Assembly (NCBI GenBank): GCA_934454585.1 | Contig: CAKSFP010000039.1 | Span: 1 to 18,714, forward strand | DNA from: an uncultured Clostridia bacterium | Lineage (GTDB): Bacteria; Bacillota; Clostridia; UMGS1810 | DNA: 18,714 nt | Direction of reading: 5' to 3' | In this document: piece after piece, positions 7,376-15,298 of the stretch | How the letters are laid out: each line of letters starts with the position of its first letter | Position numbering within the stretch: position 1 is the stretch's first letter | The notes under the pieces: model-generated | Databases searched by the model: none | What the model was told of the DNA's origin: nothing | Seen by the model: only the letters and a program-made list of their open reading frames with translations | Program-made: the position numbers and the translations under genes

Positions 7376-8320
7376 CTACCACAAGCCGTCGCCGCTGATT
7401 TTTTTGCTGAGCGAATTTGTCGCCGTGAGCAAAATCAGGTTTATGACAGAGTTGAACAGGCCGACGGCGGCGCTGTAGCTGTAGTTGCTCTCCACTATAC
7501 CGCGGCGGTACACAAACGACGAAATGATGTCCGCCGTCTCGTAGGTGCCCTCGTTGTAGAGCAGGATAACTTTCTCTGCGCCCTGAGACATCAGTCTGCC
7601 CATGTTGAGAATGAGCATGACGATAATGGTCTGCGCGATGCCGGGCAGAGTGACATGAATCAGCGACTGAAAACGGTTTGCCCCGTCAAGAGTAGCCGCC
7701 TCGTAGAGCTGAGTGTCTATGCCGGCGAGGGCGGCGAGGTAGATTATCGCACCCCAACCGGCGCTCTGCCATATGCCCGAGCCGACATAGAGCCGCCGAA
7801 AATACTTGGGGTCGAGGAAGAACGATGTCCGCTCTCCGCCGAGCGCGGCAACGATGTCATTGAACAGACCGTCCTTTGCCGCGAAGTCAACAAGCATACC
7901 GCAGACAACTACCACGGAGATGAAGTGCGGCAGATATGAGATAGTCTGCACGGTGCGCTTGAACGGATCGCAACGGACTTCATTGAGCAGCAGCGCAATG
8001 ATGATTGGCGCCGGGAATCCGAAAACCAGGTTCATCACGCTGATGCACAGGGTGTTGCGGATGGTGCGCCATGCGTAGAATCCCGTGAGGAAGTCCTTGA
8101 AGTGCTTGAGCCCCACAAAAGGACTGCCCGAGAATCCGCGCGCTATGTTGTAGTCAAAGAACGATATCGATATGCCGAACATGGGTATGTAGCAGAAGAT
8201 GAAATACCACAAAAACACCGGTATCGCCATAAAGAGAATATATTTGTTTTTCTTGTAATCGGCTTTTATCATATAGCCGAGAGATTGTTTTTTGGGGGTA
8301 TTTGTTTTACCTGACCGCAT
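7376..8320 (-). CDS. lplB: Polysaccharide ABC transporter permease, LplB type
   Basis: A 314-residue membrane protein. The N-terminal segment (about 27-50, ILFMAIPVFLWYFIFCYIPM) and the run PFVGLKHFKDF (67-77), followed by NTL, ALLLNEVR (109-116) and QTISYLPHFIS (125-135), are hallmarks of the LplB branch of CUT1 permeases. The EAA loop is at 207-226 (EAATLDGANRFQSLIHVTLP). It pairs with the following YtcP-type permease to form the channel. It is separated from the binding-protein gene upstream by 306 bp containing a palindromic element, which could lower permease expression relative to the binding protein. The family is certain; the symbol denotes the family, not a proven substrate. Confidence 0.95.
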   Translation of the reverse strand: MRSGKTNTPKKQSLGYMIKADYKKNKYILFMAIPVFLWYFIFCYIPMFGISISFFDYNIARGFSGSPFVGLKHFKDFLTGFYAWRTIRNTLCISVMNLVFGFPAPIIIALLLNEVRCDPFKRTVQTISYLPHFISVVVVCGMLVDFAAKDGLFNDIVAALGGERTSFFLDPKYFRRLYVGSGIWQSAGWGAIIYLAALAGIDTQLYEAATLDGANRFQSLIHVTLPGIAQTIIVMLILNMGRLMSQGAEKVILLYNEGTYETADIISSFVYRRGIVESNYSYSAAVGLFNSVINLILLTATNSLSKKISGDGLW

Positions 8321-8395
8321 TAAATCTGTCCCCTTTCGTGTTTATGAGTTTTGAAAAGTCTGCCGTCTGTTATTTGCCGCAAACAATATCAAATC

Positions 8396-8597
8396 GGCTC
8401 GCGGTATATGTTGTGTATCTGCTCGACACGCATCTGCGTCGAAACAAGCAGCGCACCGTGCACTGCAAATCAAAGATTTACAGCTTACTCGCTTTGCTGT
8501 TTCTCCTTTTTCCCAAAAAGGCACGCTTACGCTACCACCTTTTTGGGAGCCCTGAGATACATGGATCTCGCTGACACACAACATATACCTCTCGCAT
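8396..8597 (-). repeat. Palindromic element, loop type 2, carrying an insert
   Basis: Arms GGTATATGTTGTGT (8403-8416) and ACACAACATATACC (8576-8589), with GGCTCGC on one side and CTCTCGCATTTG on the other, i.e. the family flanks in reverse orientation. The loop ends CTGCTCGACACGC and ATGGATCTCGCTG match the copies at 12901 and 14777, but about 125 bp of extra sequence lies between them. This fills most of the binding protein to permease gap (8321-8626). Confidence 0.7.
8512..8547. other. Hairpin inside the inserted segment
   Basis: CCCAAAAAGG (8512-8521) and CCTTTTTGGG (8538-8547) form a 10-bp perfect stem. No T tract follows on either strand, so it is not a standard terminator. As an mRNA structure just after the binding-protein stop it may protect that message or reduce read-through. 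Confidence 0.5.
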
Positions 8598-8626
8598 TTG
8601 CGAAAGTATTATACCGCTTTTTAGGA

Positions 8627-10273
8627 TTATTCCTGCCAGAAAATATCGGACACTTCAATATCCGTTTGATGTTTCATGTCGGGATATTTTTCAAAATACT
8701 TGTTCTGAGCCTCCTGATAGTAGCCGAGGATTTTTTCTATGCCCATCTTCTTTATCTGATCCACATATTCGTCAAATCCCGCGTCTATGTCCTCTGTACC
8801 CATCATCCATTTTGCAAATTTCTCCGAAACATAGGTGTTTATCTCGTTGAGCGACGACGATATCTCGTCCGTGCGCTCCGGGGTGAGCGTTGCATACACT
8901 GTCGGGTTGTTGGCGTTTATGGCATCAACCGACGATGCCCACACCTTGGTGGATTCCTGCTGACGCGGATTGCCGTAGAACTGCTCGCCGTACTTGCTGT
9001 CCTGAACTCCCGTCATGTAGGTGAACGATCTTGCATAGAGACTGCCTGCCTTGGACACATTGAGTCCGTCGGGATTGTGCATGATGAGGTCTGTGTACTT
9101 GGGATAGCCGTCCTCCATGGTGTAACTCTCGCCCTCCACACCGAAGTTGAGCGCCATGTGACCTTCTTTTGAGAAGCCGTAGTCAAGCACTGCCATTGCT
9201 ATGTCCGGGTGCTCGCAAGCCGTGGTTATGACAGAGCCGTTGACCGTCTGCACAATGTCGTCTCTCTGCACAAAGCGGTTTTGCTCGCCGCTGTTCAAAA
9301 CAGGATATTTGACCGGCTGAAGGTCAAAATCGGGGTCCTTAGACTGCATCTCCTGGAGATATCCGCCGATTGAATTGCCCGTTGTGCCGATGAGCGCGCC
9401 CGCGCCGCCGTTCATGATTTTGGAATCGGCTATCTTTTGGTCGTTGGTGAGTATCTCGCTGTCGATGAGTCCCTCTTTATACCACTGCGCCATGGTCTTT
9501 ACATATTCCTTGTAGCCGTCCTCTATGGGGCCGAACTTGACGCTGCCGTTGTCATTGAAGAACGACTTGTTCACGCCGAATGCTCCGGCAAACACGGGGA
9601 AGTTGAAATATCCCTTTGTCGCGGTGAACGGATATTCAATGCCGTTGTTCTTAAATGTTGTGAGCATATTGTGCCAGTCGTCTATCGTTTCGGGGGCGGT
9701 GAGATTGAATTTTTTGAGATAATCCGCACGCACGGCAGGGCCGGTGTAAGTGCGCAGTATGCTGCCGCCGCGCATCATGGGCACGGCAAACATCTGCCCC
9801 TCGGCGTTGGACGCCGCGTGCTCCAGCTGGGGATATTTTTTGTAAATTGCGGAAAGGTTCGGCGCACATTTCTTGACAAGATCGCTCAACTCAAGGATAA
9901 CATTGTCGTTCCACGCCTTGACGAATCCGCCTTTGTATCTGTTCTGGAACTGCTCTATGATGTCGGGATATTCTCCCGAGGCAATCATGATGTTGAACTG
10001 CTCCGTCGTCTGACCGGCAACAGGCGACACAAAGTCGAACTTGACGCCGGTGTTTTTGGTTATCTCTTGGTAGCAGCCCATGTCTTTCATGTTTTTGACA
10101 ACCATATGGGTGTTGACCGCCCACACCTTGAGGGTGACATCCTCACTGACGGGAAAATTCACCTTGGAATAGTTGCCCGCAGTCTCGTTTGCTCCGGTGC
10201 CGCAGCCGCTGAGTGCCGCGGTCGCCGCAACAGCCAGTGCCGCGACAGATGCGATTAATTTTTTGTTTTTCAT
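8627..10273 (-). CDS. Extracellular solute-binding lipoprotein of a sugar ABC importer (LipO/YtcQ type)
   Basis: A 548-residue protein with a lipoprotein signal MKNKKLIASVAALAVAATAA and lipobox LSGC, lipidated Cys24. The body matches the cluster D, LipO-like binding proteins: VTLKVWAVN near 45-54, IMIASGEYPDI near 92-102, YTGPAVRADYLKKFNL near 176-191 and DDWHNMLTTFKNNG near 197-210. It captures oligosaccharides outside the membrane and delivers them to the two permeases that follow. A strong ribosome site (AAGGAGG) lies upstream, and only 33 bp separate it from the SLH gene before it, so the two are probably co-transcribed. Length is normal for this group. The ligand is unknown; neighbours suggest uronic-acid or galactan-type oligosaccharides. 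Confidence 0.94.
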   Translation of the reverse strand: MKNKKLIASVAALAVAATAALSGCGTGANETAGNYSKVNFPVSEDVTLKVWAVNTHMVVKNMKDMGCYQEITKNTGVKFDFVSPVAGQTTEQFNIMIASGEYPDIIEQFQNRYKGGFVKAWNDNVILELSDLVKKCAPNLSAIYKKYPQLEHAASNAEGQMFAVPMMRGGSILRTYTGPAVRADYLKKFNLTAPETIDDWHNMLTTFKNNGIEYPFTATKGYFNFPVFAGAFGVNKSFFNDNGSVKFGPIEDGYKEYVKTMAQWYKEGLIDSEILTNDQKIADSKIMNGGAGALIGTTGNSIGGYLQEMQSKDPDFDLQPVKYPVLNSGEQNRFVQRDDIVQTVNGSVITTACEHPDIAMAVLDYGFSKEGHMALNFGVEGESYTMEDGYPKYTDLIMHNPDGLNVSKAGSLYARSFTYMTGVQDSKYGEQFYGNPRQQESTKVWASSVDAINANNPTVYATLTPERTDEISSSLNEINTYVSEKFAKWMMGTEDIDAGFDEYVDQIKKMGIEKILGYYQEAQNKYFEKYPDMKHQTDIEVSDIFWQE

Positions 10274-10306
10274 TTTTTACTCCTCCTTGTTTTCGCTATA
10301 TACTCC

Positions 10307-12865
10307 TTACTTCACATACAAATATATTATCGTTGCCGCATTTGACGGCGAATAAACAAACACATTGCAATTCTCGCAGCACGCGACATCCACGGCTGTT
10401 CCCTGAGATATCGTCACCCCGTCACGGCTTTTCTCTATGAGCACAACCGTCGTTGACGATATGTCAAAATAATCAACCTCGTCCGTGCCGCGGTATCTCA
10501 CTCGGATTATATCTCCGTCGTGCGCGTCCGCCACACCCATGCCGAAGCGGTATGCCTCGGTGTCGGTCTTTGCATACGGATTTGCCGTCGGGTAATACTC
10601 GTCTTTTTCATAGGAATATATCAATTCCGTGCCGGTTATATTTCCGGCGAAATCCTGATACACCCTCACGAGATCTCCCGCTCCCACTTTGGTCTTTGCG
10701 CCAGATTTATTCGGGAAATATTTGTCGGTGTAGTTAAAATCCACACCACTCTTGCCGATATAGGCAACCTCATTGCCGCCGGAATATGCCCCTATGCGCG
10801 ACGCGCTCATGCCGTCGCTCCCCACACTCTTGGTTATGCTGCCGATGACTATCGGGCACACATCCTGTAGATACGGATTGAAACTCCTGTTATACAAAAT
10901 CACATCTGCGGCAAGGGAATCCTCGTCAAACGAATAGAAGTACAGATCCGCATACTCGTTGTTGGAGGCAAACTTGCTCAAATCCGTATAGAGGAAACAA
11001 TCCTCGTCATTCTTTGCCGCATCGTTCTTTGGCACAACTATCACCCTTGCGTCCGCCGCAGCTATAGCCTTTGCGCCGAAACTGCGTGTCGCGGTACGGT
11101 AGCGCTTGTTTGCACTGACATAGGCAATCTCATGCAGACCCTCGTCAGATCCGACAGAGTTTACCTCGCTGAGTTCACCATCCGCATTGAGCCGATAGGT
11201 GATGAGTGCTGCGCTGTTTCGGTTCTGCTCAAACCACGCCGCAGCCGATATACCGTCTATCCTTGAACTGCCGTCATATTTCAGATTCTTTGATATCACT
11301 ATATTTTCAAAACCGCCGCTCGGCATAAGCAGGCGCACCTTAACCTCGCCGAGACCCGACGCAGAGATTATGCCGCGCATATAGCCTACCTCGCAGCGCC
11401 TTTCTCCGCCGTCGTCAAACCCTGCTATTCTGCCAAAAACATCGGCATAGAAATATGTCACCGTGCCGATTACCGCCGACGGCGCCTTTGCGGAGAAGTA
11501 TTCATACACCGCCCGGGTCGTCTTGTATTCCTCGCCGCTTATGCGCAGGGTGAAGTCGTTCTCGTCAGCGCCCTCTGTGGCATCTATCTTACCGTAAAAT
11601 CTGCCCTCGCTCACAAGGAGTTTTGCATAAGTGCCGTCAGTGCTGATTGCCGCGGACACCGCGGTGTTCTCATTGATGTCGGACAGGGTCGCCGCCTTGC
11701 CGCCTACATACACCGCCACGGCATCAAAATCCGTAAAATCGGGCAGCGTGTTTTTGCCGTATTTGCTCTTTAGCTTGTTGCCGCCGTCATATACCCCGGT
11801 GACAAAGTGTGTGTCGTAATCCTCCACTATGACCGCGTCATATTTTTTCGACTTGCCTATGCATCTTACCGTTCCCTCACTGCCGAGCGCCGGCAGTACA
11901 GCCACCGCTCTGCCGTTGTACACGGTGTAGGGCATCCGCTCTATGTCGGCGTTTCGCTTTTTGCCGCCGTCGTAGTATGTGAGTCTGCCGTTTGCCAAAT
12001 CCGTGTCCTCTAAGTCGTCGAGGCTGATTTCGAGCACATCGTCATCGCCCGTCGCGACGGCAAACTCCGCCTTGGTGGGTGAATCCTTTTTGTAATAGAT
12101 ATCCGCCGTCATGCCGAGCATATCGGAAAGGTCCTCTCCGTCATATGAAAAAGTCCTTGAACCTGTGCCGATGACCCCCTCGGGCACAGCATATTCGTCC
12201 GACAGAGCGGCGCCGCCCACCGCATAAAGGCGCGCGGTGATTTTGTCAAGATTCATCAGAGTGCCGAGCACGGTGCTGTCCTTGTCTATCCTGAGTTCAA
12301 GACTGCCGCCGTAGGAATTCTGCACCATCATGGGCGCGTCCATGGCGTTGTACAGCAGAATGACCGCCTTGGTGTTGAGCGGTTCGTCGCCGCGTATGCC
12401 CTTTGTTATGCCCGAGCGCGCCGCGGATGAAACATAGCCGCCTATGTAGCCGCCGTTTGCTTCGGCGGCGGTCTCATAACCCAGTATTCGGGCAATCATG
12501 GTCAGCGCCGCCTCATAGGTAAGTTTTTCGCTCGGGTTGAACAGGTTGTTTTCGTCACCCTTTACTATACCGTAAGAGGCAAGCATATTGACCGCGGCGG
12601 CAAGTTCCCCATCGCCGCCGACATCGGCAAAGCACCCGAGGTCGGCAAAGGAATCTGCGCCGCCGAACAGCCGCGCCGCAATCAGCGCAAATTCGCCGCG
12701 GTTCATGTTGCCGCCGAGCGAAAAACCTTCGTCTATGATGTGCGCCTTTGTCAGGAATTCCACCGCCGCGGCGGTGTCATTTTCGCCTGCGGCAAGTGCC
12801 GACGGCAATGCGGCGGTCATGACCAGCAGTGCCGCAACAAAGGCTGAGATAAATCTTTTTAGCAT
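10307..12865 (-). CDS. SLH-domain surface protein, N-terminal SLH repeats and a long unassigned beta-rich region
   Basis: An 852-residue protein. The signal peptide MLKRFISAFVAALLVMTAAL is cleaved near ALA-AGE (26). Three SLH repeats follow at about 31-68, 74-130 and 135-178 (ADVGGDGELAAAVNMLASYG, GYVSSAARSGITKG). SLH repeats bind pyruvylated cell-wall polymers and hold proteins on the surface. The TRAE-like motif is eroded (NRGE, TYEA, NTKA), so anchoring may be weaker or different. Residues about 185-852 contain short beta-rich units with recurring YDGG, VYDGGNK and DDGGERR turns and end with a CCENC cysteine cluster; I do not recognise a catalytic domain. AAGGAGG precedes the start. Its place directly before the binding-protein gene suggests a role in substrate capture at the wall. 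Confidence 0.85.
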   Translation of the reverse strand: MLKRFISAFVAALLVMTAALPSALAAGENDTAAAVEFLTKAHIIDEGFSLGGNMNRGEFALIAARLFGGADSFADLGCFADVGGDGELAAAVNMLASYGIVKGDENNLFNPSEKLTYEAALTMIARILGYETAAEANGGYIGGYVSSAARSGITKGIRGDEPLNTKAVILLYNAMDAPMMVQNSYGGSLELRIDKDSTVLGTLMNLDKITARLYAVGGAALSDEYAVPEGVIGTGSRTFSYDGEDLSDMLGMTADIYYKKDSPTKAEFAVATGDDDVLEISLDDLEDTDLANGRLTYYDGGKKRNADIERMPYTVYNGRAVAVLPALGSEGTVRCIGKSKKYDAVIVEDYDTHFVTGVYDGGNKLKSKYGKNTLPDFTDFDAVAVYVGGKAATLSDINENTAVSAAISTDGTYAKLLVSEGRFYGKIDATEGADENDFTLRISGEEYKTTRAVYEYFSAKAPSAVIGTVTYFYADVFGRIAGFDDGGERRCEVGYMRGIISASGLGEVKVRLLMPSGGFENIVISKNLKYDGSSRIDGISAAAWFEQNRNSAALITYRLNADGELSEVNSVGSDEGLHEIAYVSANKRYRTATRSFGAKAIAAADARVIVVPKNDAAKNDEDCFLYTDLSKFASNNEYADLYFYSFDEDSLAADVILYNRSFNPYLQDVCPIVIGSITKSVGSDGMSASRIGAYSGGNEVAYIGKSGVDFNYTDKYFPNKSGAKTKVGAGDLVRVYQDFAGNITGTELIYSYEKDEYYPTANPYAKTDTEAYRFGMGVADAHDGDIIRVRYRGTDEVDYFDISSTTVVLIEKSRDGVTISQGTAVDVACCENCNVFVYSPSNAATIIYLYVK

Positions 12866-12900
12866 CTGTTTTCCTCCTTGTATGTGTGATTATTTGTTAG

Positions 12901-12986
12901 GGCGAGGGACATATGTTGTGTATCAGCGAGATCCATAGCGCCGTCAGGTCGCGTGTCGAGCAGATACACAACATATGTCACGAGCC
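12901..12986 (+). repeat. Palindromic element, loop type 2
   Basis: Flank GGCGAGGG (12901-12908), arm GACATATGTTGTGTATC (12908-12924), partner GATACACAACATATGTC (12963-12979), a 17-bp perfect stem, and right flank CGAGCC (12981-12986). The loop is CAGCGAGATCCATAG...GTGTCGAGCA. It fills the gap between the two SLH genes and ends 10 bp from the stop of the upstream one. Confidence 0.85.
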
Positions 12987-12996
12987 GATAAGCATT

Positions 12997-14682
12997 TCAT
13001 CCTGCATTAACTTTAGGCAATGCGTGTTCGAGTCCCGTTTGCCTAACCACATTATATATAATCTGCGCCGCCTCGGCTCTGTCCGCGGTGCGCTCCGCGC
13101 CGAATGTGCCGTCCGGGTAACCGCTGATTATACCCTTTGACGACAGATAGCCGACTGCCGCGCGCGCATATTCGTCTATATGATCGCCAAACGGCGACGC
13201 CGTCTGCTCAATATCTCTTATGTCATAGGCGCACTTCATGGCGCGGAATACTATAGCCGCCATGTCCTGCCGAGTTATCGGTTCGCCCACTCCGAAACGC
13301 TCCGGCGACACGCCGTTGATTATGCCGTAGCTGACCGCCGCCGAGATATACGGCGCATACCATGACTGCACATCCACATCCGCATAATCCGCGCCCGTTG
13401 CGGCACTGCCGTCACTCAGCTTTAACGCGAGCATAATCATCTTTACAAATTCCTCTCTCGTCACCGTGTCCGACGGGGCAAACAACTTCATGTCCCCGCT
13501 CTTTCCGTTTATCACTCCTGCGGCGGTGAGCGCATTGACCGCATCCAGCGCCCATTCATAGCCGTCCATGTCGGAGAAATAATCTGTGCGCTGTGTGCCG
13601 CCCGGGAGCACGGGTGTTGCCGCGCCGGCGTTGTATCCGCCACCGCCGGATGACGAACCGCCACTACCGGCAAAACCGCCCGACGGTGCGGTCGAGCCGC
13701 CGCCAAGCTGTGCGCATATCTCCTTGTAGCGCGTGCAGAAGTCGGCATAATTCGTCGGTGCGGCGCGCAGCAGATTGCGCATTATCTCTTTTTGATACGC
13801 CGCCGCAGGGGCATCGATACCGAGCAATTGAGCGTTCTCGTTAAGAATTGCGAGCGATTTGTCCGTATCCGCCTCTTTCGGGTTGATTATCGCCGCCGTG
13901 ACAACCTCTTTTGCGAGCGCCGCGGCAAATGCGTCAACGGTGCGGAAGTCTTTTGCTTTCACGGCGTTTGTGACATTGTCGCTCCCCGTCTGCGACAGAT
14001 CTCTTTCATATATATTATAGGTTTTTTCGTCCAAAAACTCGTCCGCATAGGGGATCTCTCCGCCGCCGAGACTTTGATTGAAGCTTTCCGCAACCGCCGA
14101 TTTTTTCATCAGAGTGAAAAAACCGTCAATATCCGCGGCGTCATCCTTGCTCCCGAGCAGAAATTCATACCACGGCTTTTTGCTCATCTCGACAAAGGTA
14201 TCTACATTAAGGCAGGGGTTAAATCCGTCAAACGCCTTCTCCACAGCATCGGCGTCCTCCGCAGCGCGGAATTTGGCGAACACCTCGGAGAGTTTATCGG
14301 TATTTACTATCTCTATGTTGCCGTCGCGCGTTTGCTCATCTCTGAGCGCGATGCGATAGCGATAAGCTCCGCTGTCTGCCGTTCCGATGAATTTCGGGTT
14401 GACGGCAAAGGCGAAATCAAGCGTGCCGTCCTCGGGGGCGGTTTTCTGCTCAAAATATATTGGTGCAAATTTTTCTGACACATCCGATTCGGCATCCGTC
14501 ACCGAGAACGACACATCTCCGCCGCCGCTCTCCTCCCACACGCCGCGAACGGTTATGTGCACCGTGCCGTCCCTGACCGTTGCGCCGGCGGTTATTCCGT
14601 CCGCCGCCGCGGCAAACGAATTGCAGGTCAAAAGCAGCGCCGTGCCGAGGGCAATTCTGCTCAGTATTGTTTTCATAGTCAT
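12997..14682 (-). CDS. SLH-domain surface protein, C-terminal SLH repeats
   Basis: A 561-residue protein. The start at 14682 has GGGGAGG at normal distance; a second ATG two codons on is less well placed. The signal peptide ends near AAA-DG (27-28). Residues about 30-125 look like a beta-sandwich, about 126-325 look mostly helical, and a Gly/Ser-rich linker (327-362) leads to three SLH repeats at 367-421, 432-486 and 495-550. These have the usual FSDMDGYEWALDAVNALTAAG, WYAPYISAAVSYGII and GYPDGTF patterns and TREE, TRQD and DRAE motifs. This is a standard wall-anchored protein; the N-terminal part is unassigned and could bind polysaccharide. It is probably the first gene of the minus-strand operon, divergent from the GH-A enzyme. 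Confidence 0.9.
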   Translation of the reverse strand: MTMKTILSRIALGTALLLTCNSFAAAADGITAGATVRDGTVHITVRGVWEESGGGDVSFSVTDAESDVSEKFAPIYFEQKTAPEDGTLDFAFAVNPKFIGTADSGAYRYRIALRDEQTRDGNIEIVNTDKLSEVFAKFRAAEDADAVEKAFDGFNPCLNVDTFVEMSKKPWYEFLLGSKDDAADIDGFFTLMKKSAVAESFNQSLGGGEIPYADEFLDEKTYNIYERDLSQTGSDNVTNAVKAKDFRTVDAFAAALAKEVVTAAIINPKEADTDKSLAILNENAQLLGIDAPAAAYQKEIMRNLLRAAPTNYADFCTRYKEICAQLGGGSTAPSGGFAGSGGSSSGGGGYNAGAATPVLPGGTQRTDYFSDMDGYEWALDAVNALTAAGVINGKSGDMKLFAPSDTVTREEFVKMIMLALKLSDGSAATGADYADVDVQSWYAPYISAAVSYGIINGVSPERFGVGEPITRQDMAAIVFRAMKCAYDIRDIEQTASPFGDHIDEYARAAVGYLSSKGIISGYPDGTFGAERTADRAEAAQIIYNVVRQTGLEHALPKVNAG

Positions 14683-14776
14683 AAATTCCTCCCCTTGCGT
14701 TGGTATTCAAACTCAAATATTTTTTACATTCCCCAGTCAACCGTGACAAATGATGATAATCGCAATACAGTGAACC

Positions 14777-14855
14777 GTCTCGCAGTATATGTTGTGTATC
14801 TGCTCGACACGCGTTCGCTATGGATCTCACAGATACACAACATATATCCCTCGTC
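14777..14855 (-). repeat. Palindromic element, loop type 2
   Basis: Arms TATATGTTGTGTATCTG (14786-14802) and CAGATACACAACATATA (14830-14846), a 17-bp perfect stem. Flanks in reverse orientation are GTCTCGC and CCCTCGTCTTT. The loop CTCGACACGCG...ATGGATCTCA matches the 12901 and 8396 copies. It sits in the leader of the first minus-strand gene, about 95 bp before its start. Confidence 0.8.
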
Positions 14856-14899
14856 TTTGGGTAAATCGGCACTCTTGCAAAGCCAGGATGCAGCCAAAG

Positions 14900-14928
14900 T
14901 TGTCACGGTGTGACTGAAGTGATGTAAA
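14900..14928 (+). repeat. Short degraded copy of the CCCTCAGTCA family
   Basis: TTGTCACGGTGTGACTGAAG then TGATGTAA resembles the reverse complement of TTACATCCCCTCAGTCA...TGACAGCT. The following GATGTAAAAAA..CGAA.TTC also matches 15240-15260. Probably a remnant. Confidence 0.5.
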
Positions 14929-14954
14929 AAATCCGAAGTTCATTGCTTACCCCG

Positions 14955-14983
14955 ATTTTATATGATAGAAACCGAAATTTCAA
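14955..14983 (-). promoter_or_regulatory. Candidate sigma-A-type promoter for the minus-strand operon
   Basis: On the minus strand TTGAAA (14983-14978), exactly 17 bases, then TAAAAT (14960-14955). It would give a leader of about 270 bases containing the degraded repeat at 14900 and the palindrome at 14777 before the SLH gene start at 14682. No better match was seen closer to the gene. Confidence 0.45.
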
Positions 14984-15096
14984 TAGATTGTCGAGTATTC
15001 AATGTCAATATGCAAAAATCAATATGTGAACTTTTTGTGAAATGCGCCGCCGTGCGGCGTTTTCACAAATTCAATACAAAAATCCTGTTTTCAATA
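14979..15096. promoter_or_regulatory. Cluster of TCAATA motifs around a hairpin in the divergent region
   Basis: TCAATA occurs at 14980-14985, 15005-15010, 15019-15024, 15071-15076 and 15091-15096, three of them as TTCAATA, with TTCAATG at 14998-15004. Between them is a hairpin (15035-15068): TTGTGAAA with TTTCACAA outside and CGCCGC-CGT-GCGGCG inside. These lie between the two divergent promoters and could be regulator sites, but the region is AT-rich and chance is possible. Confidence 0.35.
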
Positions 15097-15119
15097 TAGC
15101 CGAAAAAACAAAGCTGTAG

Positions 15120-15125
15120 TATAAT
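15120..15125 (+). promoter_or_regulatory. Candidate -10 box for the GH-A enzyme gene
   Basis: A perfect TATAAT about 174 bp before the chosen start. The position 17 bases upstream (TAGCCG) is not a good -35, which would fit an activator-dependent promoter; a TTCAATA motif lies at 15090-15096. Confidence 0.3.
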
Positions 15126-15159
15126 TGAATCAGACAAATATGCTGATATTCAAAGGATA

Positions 15160-15246
15160 TTACATCCTCTCAGACAGCTACGCCGCCAGCCGATTTATTG
15201 TTTTTGGTAAAATAATTAAGCAAAAAGGCTGACTGAGGGGATGTAA
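15160..15246. repeat. MITE-like element with 20-bp terminal inverted repeats (family 2)
   Basis: TTACATCCTCTCAGACAGCT (15160-15179) and GGCTGACTGAGGGGATGTAA (15227-15246) are inverted repeats matching at 17 of 20 positions. The ends match the TTACATCCCCTCAGTCA ends at 18456 and 18660. No coding capacity. It lies in the leader of the GH-A enzyme gene, ending about 39 bp before its ribosome site. Confidence 0.7.
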
Positions 15247-15298
15247 AAAAAACGAAATTCGCATATTAACACACTAATTAAAACAGGGAGTGACAAAT

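Noticed and set aside
8600..8620. TATAAT on the minus strand after the binding-protein stop as a permease promoter
   Set aside because: No acceptable -35 was found at a suitable distance, and the leader would run through the whole palindrome.
6475..10273. An ATPase gene for the importer
   Set aside because: No Walker A or ABC signature sequence was found in any plausible gene in the window; a shared ATPase encoded elsewhere is usual for this importer type.
13014..13050. tRNA 3'-end-like sequence (TTCGAGTCCC followed by TTGCCTAACCA) with a matching TTAGGCAA
   Set aside because: It lies inside the SLH coding sequence, the T-arm stem does not pair properly, and no D or anticodon arm is visible.
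15290..15298. GTG at 15290 as the start of the GH-A enzyme
   Set aside because: The GTG overlaps the only ribosome site (AGGGAG); the TTG at 15299 is spaced correctly from it.
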